A stretch of DNA of 58,270 nucleotides, taken from NCBI RefSeq assembly GCF_006440735.1, contig NZ_VFUA01000030.1, positions 1 through 58,270 on the forward strand. Direction: 5' to 3'. Position numbers and translations under genes: made by a program. Source of the stretch: Mesorhizobium sp. B2-7-1 (GTDB lineage: Bacteria > Pseudomonadota > Alphaproteobacteria > Rhizobiales > Rhizobiaceae). A model generated the notes under the pieces. The model saw nothing but the letters and a program-made list of their open reading frames with translations. It was not told where the DNA came from and made no database searches. Shown here piece after piece: positions 52,549 to 58,270 of this stretch. Each line of letters opens with the position of its first letter. Position 1 is the first letter of the stretch.

Positions 52549-53016
52549 ATGTATCTGGCGGTTGTTGTGCTCTTGATGGGCGTCTTTCCCGTCGCCTCCA
52601 TCCTGATCGAAGCCTTTGGGCTTCACAGCGATGCCGGCCTCTGGTTTCTCATCGGAAAATGGTTCGTCTTCTGGGGCGTTGGCATTCGATGCTTCTCGCC
52701 GGCATAAGGCAGATGGCCAATCCCGCCTTCACCGCCGACAGCACCTTCGGCATCAAGGACAAGGCGGCGGAGACCGTCGTGCGCGAACTCGGCTTCGGCA
52801 ACTTCGCCATCGGCACGCTCGGCGCCCTGTCGCTGCTGAACCGCGAATGGGTGGTGCCGGCGGCCATCGCCGGGGGCTGTTCTATGGTCTGGCGGGAGCG
52901 CTGCACCTGCGCAAAGCCGATCGCAACACCAACGAAACATCGCCATGGTCTCGGACCTGTTCATTTTCCTGGTTCTGCTCCTCTATCTTGCCGCGACGAT
53001 TTTCAAGTCAGCTTAG
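52549..53016 (+). pseudogene. DUF6790-like membrane protein gene with three one-base deletions
   Basis: From ATG 52549 the frame gives a membrane protein start (MYLAVVVLLMGVFPVASIL, then WFLIGKWFVFWGVGIR). It then breaks near 52690, 52873 and 52938, each time by one missing base. Read across the breaks it continues as LLLAGIRQMANPAFTADSTFGI, GFGNFAIGTLGALSLLNREW, then GLFYGLAGALHLRKADRNT and finally a last helix VSDLFIFLVLLLYLAATIF to the stop at 53014. The net three-base loss restores the frame at the end. The whole reads as a 4-helix DUF6790-type protein of about 155 residues that is not translated as written. Confidence 0.78.
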
Positions 53017-53047
53017 TCAGCAACTCATCGCGTTGGCGGAGCCAGAT

Positions 53048-54027
53048 ATGAAGAGACTGACTTTGCTCGTATGTCTGGCGTTGTGTGGATTTGACAACGC
53101 TTCTACGGCTGCGGAAACGCACACAGCCTCATCCGTCCTTCCAAAGGATTTGAGCAAGCTGGAGGGGATGTACTGGTATAATTTCCAGACCGACTTTTTT
53201 GACAACGGGAAGACGGAAAAGCACGACGCTACTGACGTCCTGGAATTGGTTCCATACGACAAGGACTCAATGTATTTTCGGGCGTCGCTGCAATTTTCCA
53301 ACGGTCATTCCTGCTCGATTTCCGGAATAGCTGAACGGGATCAGGGACAGTTTACCTACTATGATACGACCTATGGAAACGGGTGCGTGCTGCATGTCGT
53401 CCCGACGCCGACGAGCGTGACTTTGAACGACCCGACAGGCCAGTGCCGGGCAATGAGTTGCGGTGCTAGAGGTGTTACGGCTACGAGAAATTCTCGCCGA
53501 AGCACCGGAAGAAAATCACCTATATGGCCACGCTGACAAACTCCCCTCAATATCAAAAAGCCGTCACGGATTATCAGAGGGTGAAAGCTGCCAAGGCGCA
53601 CGGTATCGCCCCTCAGTGGGCAAATGCCAAAGCCATGCTTGGAACCTATGCCTTTTGGGGCAATGTGGAGGGCGTCAAACAGGCTCTGATCCAAGGTGCG
53701 GATTTCGAATTGAATGATGAGCAAAGATGGGGGCCGGTATCGGGCGCTGGATACAGGCGGTATATAGAAATCACCCAGCTCATGCTTGATCGTGGAATGG
53801 ATATCAACAAAGTTGAAAAGGGAAAGACCCTGCTCGCCAATGCTTCCTACAATGGCCCGGGGCAGCCGGCCGGCGACCAGCAGTTCGCCTACATAAAATG
53901 GCTGCTTGAGAAGGGCGCGAATCCCAACATTCCAGACAGCGCCGGACAAAAGCCTGTCGATATAGCCGTTGGGACACAGGCCGATCAGCGAGTTGTCGAG
54001 TTGCTGAAGGCCAATACCAAAGACTAG
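53048..54027 (+). pseudogene. Secreted ankyrin-repeat protein gene split by a frameshift
   Basis: The first part (53048-53536) starts MKRLTLLVCLALCGF and encodes an exported domain with PKDLSKLEGMYWYNFQTDFF, Cys-x-x motifs and YDTTYGNGCVLHVV. The second part, read in another frame to 54027, has YGYEKFSPKHRKKITYMATLTNSPQYQ leading into ankyrin units (GVKQALIQGADFELNDEQ, IEITQLMLDRGMDINKVEKG and YIKWLLEKGANPNIPD). One missing base near 53473 joins them into one protein of about 326 residues. The region is AT-richer than its surroundings, a sign of transferred or less-conserved DNA. As written, two truncated proteins would result. Confidence 0.72.
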
Positions 54028-54042
54028 ATCGACCGCAACGCG

Positions 54043-54981
54043 TCAACCTCTCAGCGTCAGCGCGCCGGGCAGGATCTCGAACGTCGCCGGAATCCGGCCC
54101 GGCGACTCGCCGTCTATGTCGACCAGCGCGCCGTTCTTCTCCGCATCGCCCAATGGCTCGACCAGCACTTTGCGGCCGCGCAGGATGGTGATCGCCGGAT
54201 GGTTGCGATGCCGGCCGCCATAGAGCAGGCGGATGTCCCTTATCAGGCCGAGCTTGCCGGCGGCGCGCAGGATGACGATGTCGAACTGGCCGTCGGCGAG
54301 CTCGGCGTCCGGGGCGATCATCATGCCACCACCGAAGAATTTGCCGTTCGCCACCGCCACCAGCGCCATGCGCGCCTCGACCGGCTCGCCGTCGTCGATG
54401 GTGATCCGGACGTCCTGGAAGCGATAGCGGACGAACTCCAGCACGGTGCGCCAGAAGAACAGCGCCTTGGCCGAGACCCTGCCCATGCGCTTGTCGGTAT
54501 TGACGGCGCGATCCGTCGCGCCGGACAGGCCGAGGCTGGCGATATTGATGAAATGCCGGCTGGCCAGCGCGCCATGGTCGTCGATGTAGCAGATGCGGCC
54601 GGCATCGATCTTGCGGCCCTCGGCGTCGGCGATTTTCTTGACCGAGGCGCCTATGCCGCGCGGCAGGCCAAGCCCGCGCGCGAAGTCGATGCCGGTGCCA
54701 CAAGGCAGGAGCCCAAGCGCGCTTTCGCGGCCACTTTCCTGCCGCGCCTGCAGCAGCCCGTCGGCCACCTCGCTGGCGGTGCCGTCGCCGCCGGCAGCGA
54801 TCACCAGTTCGCACCCGCTGGCTGCGAGGTCGATCGCCAGCCGCTCGGCATCGCCGCCGGTTTGCGTCTCGCGCAGGTCGAAATCGCCGAAATTCGCCTT
54901 GAGCGACGCCGCTGCCTCCGCCCAATGCCGCTTGAGCCTGCCGCCTCCGGCAACCGGATTGAGAACCACCCCGACCTTCAA
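54043..54981 (-). CDS. Diacylglycerol/lipid kinase family protein (YegS/DgkB-like)
   Basis: A protein of about 312 residues. GVVLNPVAGGGRLKRHWAEAA is the start of the catalytic domain, VIAAGGDGTASEVADGLL carries the GGDGT motif, and LLPCGTGIDFARGLGLP follows. The C-terminal beta domain (RITIDDGEPVEARMALVAVANGKFFGGGMMIAPDAELADGQFDIVIL) is intact. It phosphorylates a lipid such as diacylglycerol or a sphingoid base. I place the start at TTG 54981 after GGGGGAGG; a longer frame from 55200 adds 73 residues without family character. Confidence 0.87.
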   Translation of the reverse strand: MKVGVVLNPVAGGGRLKRHWAEAAASLKANFGDFDLRETQTGGDAERLAIDLAASGCELVIAAGGDGTASEVADGLLQARQESGRESALGLLPCGTGIDFARGLGLPRGIGASVKKIADAEGRKIDAGRICYIDDHGALASRHFINIASLGLSGATDRAVNTDKRMGRVSAKALFFWRTVLEFVRYRFQDVRITIDDGEPVEARMALVAVANGKFFGGGMMIAPDAELADGQFDIVILRAAGKLGLIRDIRLLYGGRHRNHPAITILRGRKVLVEPLGDAEKNGALVDIDGESPGRIPATFEILPGALTLRG

Positions 54982-55876
54982 GCCGACCTCCCCCGAGGCA
55001 CGTCGCAAATATGCGGCGGCACCCGCGCTGCGACCAAAGTCTTTTGCCGGCATTGAAACGCGGACGGGGCGGCGGGGCAAGGCTCCAACGTCCAGGGTCG
55101 CTAAAAAAGCGGGCAGGCTGTCTAAGGGGCTCGGCCGAAAGATTCCGAGGCTTTTGCCATTGGTCCCCGATAATCCCGCTATCCACAGGGCTGCCGGCAT
55201 TCCCCAAACCCCTTACCCGGCGTACGTTAAACCCATCTCAGGCGGCCACTGAACGCCCCAGCCGAAAGGCAAAAGCGCAAGGCGGATTTCCTGAGGCCCG
55301 TACGGCCCGGAACGAGAGCAGGCTTGCCTGTTTCAGGGACGGATGCCGAGACCTACGGGTGCCGCGGAAAGCGTGCTAACGCCGACGGCGGACCGATGCT
55401 GCCATGAAGGCCGGGAAAAACCTTCGATGGCACGCTGGGCGAAGCCCGCAAGGGTGGAGATCGGCGTGGTCTGGAACGGGAGCTGCCCTCGGGTGGCGAC
55501 TGGCAGGACCGTCAAAATCAAGGCTGGCCTGGCGCGACGACTTTACGGAAGTTGCTGCCTTAACCGGTTCCTGATCTGACAGGGAGGCGCTGGGAGAAAT
55601 CCCAGCGCCGACTGTCTTTTTGAGATCTGCTTTCCGGGCAGTCCGTTGCGTTGTGTCGCCAGACGGGCGAGCGGCACCCGAGGGATAGACCCACCGCCGG
55701 TAACCTCTTTCGCGCCTTGTTGCGGAGCCGGCCTGTTCCCCGCGTCAAAATCGGCTAACGTTCAGCGTGACGTGAAGGGGGATGCTTCATGCCGCTGATC
55801 CGCAAGCTTACTCTCGCCGGCATCTCGGCCGACCGTGCTGGCCTTTGCCGTCCGATCGATCCGGGCGCAGCCTGAC
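54982..55876. other. Long intergenic stretch with a strong terminator, no supported gene
   Basis: About 900 bases between the lipid-kinase start and the next credible coding start. Small frames exist (for example 55343-55579) but have no recognisable content. The DNA is GC-rich with many short self-complementary blocks, and a terminator closes part of it at about 55584-55615. It may hold a noncoding RNA; I found no match to RNase P, tmRNA or SRP RNA. A GGGGGA-preceded ATG at 55789 (MPLIRKLTLAGIS) may be the true start of the next gene if another frameshift occurs. Confidence 0.4.
55584..55616 (+). terminator. Intrinsic terminator with GAAA tetraloop
   Basis: GGCGCTGGGA, a GAAA loop and TCCCAGCGCC form a 10-pair stem, followed by GACTGTCTTTTT. 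The loop type and the T run mark a strong terminator on the plus strand although no obvious gene precedes it, so a small RNA upstream is possible. Confidence 0.75.
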
Positions 55877-57009
55877 ATGTTCGTGCTGCGCTGGCTGAGG
55901 CGACTCTTCAAGACAATCCTCTGGCTGATCGTCCTCGTCGTGCTGATCCCGATCGTCGGATTGGCCTACGGCTTTCTCACCATCCCTGCCCTCGATAAAG
56001 CGCCCCTGCCAGGCATCGCGGACGGCGCTCCGCCAGCAGAGCTGGCTGCGAAGGTCCGGCAGGCGATACCGGGCTATCAATCGCCCGAGTCGTCGACCTG
56101 GCTCGCCTACCCGAAATGGCGGCCTTCCACGCCGCGCGCGACTATGCCGCCTTCGTCGACGAGGACCAGCCGAGCGGCTTTCCTTACCTGTCCTACATAG
56201 GCCGTTACTGGCAGGACTATGCGGCGATCATCCGCGCAAGCTCCGTCCACGGCTTCAACACCGCCGATTACGTCATGCCGACACTCACCGGCATCGGCCT
56301 TACGATCGACTACGCCCTCCAATGGGCCTACGAGAACACCGTCGGCCGCATCACCGAGGCGACCGCCGGCAAGCGCATTGCTGCCGACATCTACCAGGCG
56401 AAGGTCGCCAGCGACTATGCTGCCTTTCTCGACAAGACGCGGTGGTATGAATTTCCCTATGCCGAAAAGCGCGCTGGGCTATTTGCCCTCGAGCCCGCCA
56501 CCGGCGACGACTCCTTCCGCACCAGCGAACGCAAGCTCGCCTTCGGCCTGGCCGACACAATCAAGCAATGGTGCGCCGATCTCGGCAGATCGGTGTTGGC
56601 CAGCGCCGGCGATCCGAGCCCGCCCGACATCCATGTCTGGGCCAAGGGCCCGGTCGGCGAGGCGGCGCGCAACGAGCCGGACACGCTTCTCGAACGCGAT
56701 CTCGGCGGCGACGGCACCATCTTCGTCACCAGCCGCTCGCAGGCCTTTACCGGGATGGTCCCGCGCCTCATCGACAAGGGAATCTCCTTCGTCGAGATCG
56801 GCGGCAAGGACGAGATCATGATCACGGTGACCTCGGGCGCGGAGATCGCCGCCCCCGAAGGCGCGCGCATCCTGTTCAGCCAGCCCATCCCGATACCACC
56901 CGACACGCGCCGCACCGCGCTGGCCGTCGCCGTGCGCAAGCTGCACTTGGTCCTGCCGGCTCTGGCCAAGGCCGGTGCCAAATTGGAATATGTCTACGCC
57001 GACGACTGA
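55877..57009 (+). pseudogene. Membrane-anchored protein of unknown function, frameshifted
   Basis: From ATG 55877 the frame gives MFVLRWLRRLFKTILWLIVLVVLIPIVGLAYGF, a membrane anchor, then PALDKAPLPGIADG and STWLAYPKW. Near 56121 one base is missing, and the protein continues in another frame: FHAARDYAAFVDEDQPSGFPYLSYIGRYWQDYAAI, then QWAYENTVGRITE and the rest to 57009. Restored, it is about 378 residues, periplasmic or cytoplasmic-facing with one anchor. I do not recognise a family. A start at 55789 with a better ribosome site would need a further frame change. Confidence 0.65.
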
Positions 57010-57149
57010 GGCATTTCGGTCACAGTCGCCGGCTGAGCAACCTTCGGAAACGTGCCGTCATCCACATTTCACAATGGCGGCCAAATCCCGCCTTGTTCGG
57101 CATGGATTGATGCGAGCGGGGTGGGGAGAAATTTCGAAGGGACAAGACC

Positions 57150-57665
57150 GTGATCAAGACCGCCCTTGTCGCCATGACCATTGTCGGCTGCGACTGCGAT
57201 GCCAAGCTGTGCGAATATATCGGCGAGACGCCGGCCAAATGGGCGACGATCGCCGGTTGCGAGGCGGCGATGAAGAGCCAGATGCTGCTCCAGCGCAACT
57301 TCAACTATCCGCTGGTTTCGGGCATCTGCCGCCTCAAGGGCTCGGCCTCTTCCTCCGAGCTTGCCGCGAAAGCCTCCAGGCCGGATCTGAAGCCAAAAAA
57401 CCGCGTTGTCGAAACCATCGCCCCGCTGCCGCCCGAGCTCGACCATCGCCCGAGCGCTCCGGTCGGAGGAACGGTGACCGCCAGCGAGACGGAAGCCGCG
57501 AAGCCCGTCGCCTTCGACGGATCGGTGCATGGCGGTCGCGCCGTGATTTACCGTACCAAAACCGGCTATGCCGTGGTCAAGACCGATCTCAGCCGCGCCG
57601 CCGGCGCAACGGTCGACGCGGCGAAGCGCTCGGCAAGCTGGCTGGCCGGGTTGACGGGTCTGTAA
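57150..57665 (+). CDS. Hypothetical exported protein
   Basis: A 171-residue protein from GTG 57150. The first 15 residues are hydrophobic (KTALVAMTIVGCDCD), possibly a short signal or a lipobox-like site. Four cysteines lie in the first 61 residues (VGCDCDAKLC and IAGCEAAM, with one more in GICRLKG), so disulfides are likely. A Ser/Pro/Glu linker follows, and the last 50 residues (AVIYRTKTGYAVVKTDLSRAAGATVDAAKRSASWLAGL) look helical. The function is unknown. It follows the frameshifted gene by 140 bases. Confidence 0.6.
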   Translation: MIKTALVAMTIVGCDCDAKLCEYIGETPAKWATIAGCEAAMKSQMLLQRNFNYPLVSGICRLKGSASSSELAAKASRPDLKPKNRVVETIAPLPPELDHRPSAPVGGTVTASETEAAKPVAFDGSVHGGRAVIYRTKTGYAVVKTDLSRAAGATVDAAKRSASWLAGLTGL

Positions 57666-57722
57666 GCAATTCAAGGCGCGTCAGATTCAAGTCAGGCCGG
57701 CCTCACCTGAATATCGTCCGCC

Positions 57723-58270
57723 TTACAGCTTGATCTTCAAGGTCTCCCAAAACTTGTCGATCAGCGGCTGTTCCGTGGCGTTGTCCTGATCGCCGATGCG
57801 CGTGATGAAGAGCAGTCCCTGATCGGCGGTGCCGAAGCCTACGATCTCGAAATCCGCGCTGTCGGTACGCGTCTTCACGGTCGCCTTGAGCCCCGTTAAC
57901 GCCTTGCCGTCGGCTAACTTGCGGCTCGTCGGCTGCTGCGTCAGCTGCCCGCCCGCCTGGATCGTTTCCTTGGTCATCTCCTGCAGCATCAGTTGGTTGA
58001 GCGAGACGGGGTTCATCTTGTCGTACTTCTGCACCACGACCAGGGTGCCGAGCGCCGATGCCATCAGATACTGGGCGATGCCGTCGCCGAGATCGGTCTT
58101 GGTGACCGAATTGGTGCTCGGATGGACGAAAGAGAATGTGCCGCCCGAGAAGGTCGCGAAATCATTGTGCTCGATCCGCACCTTGCTGGTCTTGCCGCCG
58201 GGCAAGGTCACCTCGACATCCTCGCCGGGATCGATGTCGACGGTCACGCCGTCGATCGTCAGCTTGAAGG
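57723..58270 (-). CDS. Hypothetical protein, 5' end outside the window
   Basis: The frame is open through the window end, so this is the C-terminal part (at least 182 residues) of a longer protein. The visible start would be a GTG at 58247, but LTIDG precedes it in frame. It contains DIDPGEDVEVTLPGGKTSKVRIEHNDFATFSGGTFSFVHP, then QKYDKMNPVSLNQLMLQEMTKETIQ. It is rich in beta strands and Thr/Ser. No family is recognised. Expression site and function are not clear. Confidence 0.6.
   Translation of the reverse strand, partial: FKLTIDGVTVDIDPGEDVEVTLPGGKTSKVRIEHNDFATFSGGTFSFVHPSTNSVTKTDLGDGIAQYLMASALGTLVVVQKYDKMNPVSLNQLMLQEMTKETIQAGGQLTQQPTSRKLADGKALTGLKATVKTRTDSADFEIVGFGTADQGLLFITRIGDQDNATEQPLIDKFWETLKIKL

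Noticed and set aside
52616..53536. A single 306-codon protein spanning the DUF6790 and secreted-domain regions
   Set aside because: It joins unrelated frames; a signal peptide starts at 53048 and the upstream part belongs to the frameshifted membrane protein.
54982..55790. RNase P RNA, tmRNA or SRP RNA in the GC-rich gap
   Set aside because: The conserved blocks I know for these RNAs (such as the GAGGAAAGTCC and the SRP tetraloop region) are not present, and no tmRNA tag is readable.

Overview
The window is GC-rich chromosomal DNA from an alphaproteobacterium, most likely Mesorhizobium or a close relative in the Rhizobiales. I base this on the gene content and order (a LysR regulator of LsrB type, then trxB, then a divergent Lrp/AsnC regulator), a ThuE-like sugar ABC operon, several EAL/GGDEF genes, LAS-fold extensin-like proteins, and palindromic intergenic elements of the kind common in rhizobia. 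I see no rRNA, tRNA, CRISPR array, prophage or transposase gene. The species assignment is inferred, not proven.

Layout. 0-7 kb: an orphan restriction-endonuclease-like gene of lower GC, a frameshifted RidA gene, a cupin, a DUF4142 protein, a DUF899 protein and a three-gene carbohydrate ABC transporter without its ATPase. 7-12 kb: an acetyltransferase, a lytic transglycosylase lipoprotein, an O6-methylguanine repair protein, a cold-shock gene, a small toxin-antitoxin pair and a glutathione S-transferase. 12-19 kb: two tandem EAL genes (the second broken by an amber codon), an aspartate aminotransferase, an MFS pump, a cupin and a membrane GGDEF-EAL protein. 19-25 kb: an EF-G-like GTPase, a noncoding stretch with two candidate anti-Shine-Dalgarno sRNAs, an isoprenylcysteine methyltransferase-type protein, then lsrB, trxB and lrp. 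25-33 kb: the complete ADP-L-glycero-D-manno-heptose pathway (gmhB, gmhA and hldE on minus; hldD, waaF and waaC on plus), interrupted by a LysE exporter and an orphan Phd-type antitoxin, followed by greA. 33-41 kb: a TPR protein, a DUF3775 protein, two extensin-like proteins, ChaC, an LssY_C protein, a monooxygenase/NTF2 pair opposite a frameshifted XRE regulator, and a CBS-domain (CorC/HlyC) membrane protein. 41-47 kb: three HxlR regulators, each next to an efflux or reductase gene. 47-52 kb: a thioesterase, a VOC protein and a translationally coupled GMC oxidoreductase / enolase-superfamily / beta-hydroxyacid dehydrogenase operon. 52-58 kb: poorly conserved genes, several carrying single-base frameshifts, a diacylglycerol-kinase-like gene and an open-ended gene at the right edge.

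The clearest functional units are the lipopolysaccharide heptose locus, the redox/electrophile-responsive HxlR modules, and a c-di-GMP turnover group of three EAL-containing proteins. The most interesting noncoding signals are a minus-strand sRNA at about 21803-21916 with a CUCCUCCC loop resembling the rhizobial alpha-r14 (NfeR) family, a second structured candidate directly after it, and paired TGACCY-N3-RGGTCA dyads in front of the XRE regulator. No gene set here is a convincing new defence or mobile system. Disrupted frames affect at least five poorly conserved genes and spare the long core genes, which needs raw-read checking before any biological reading.
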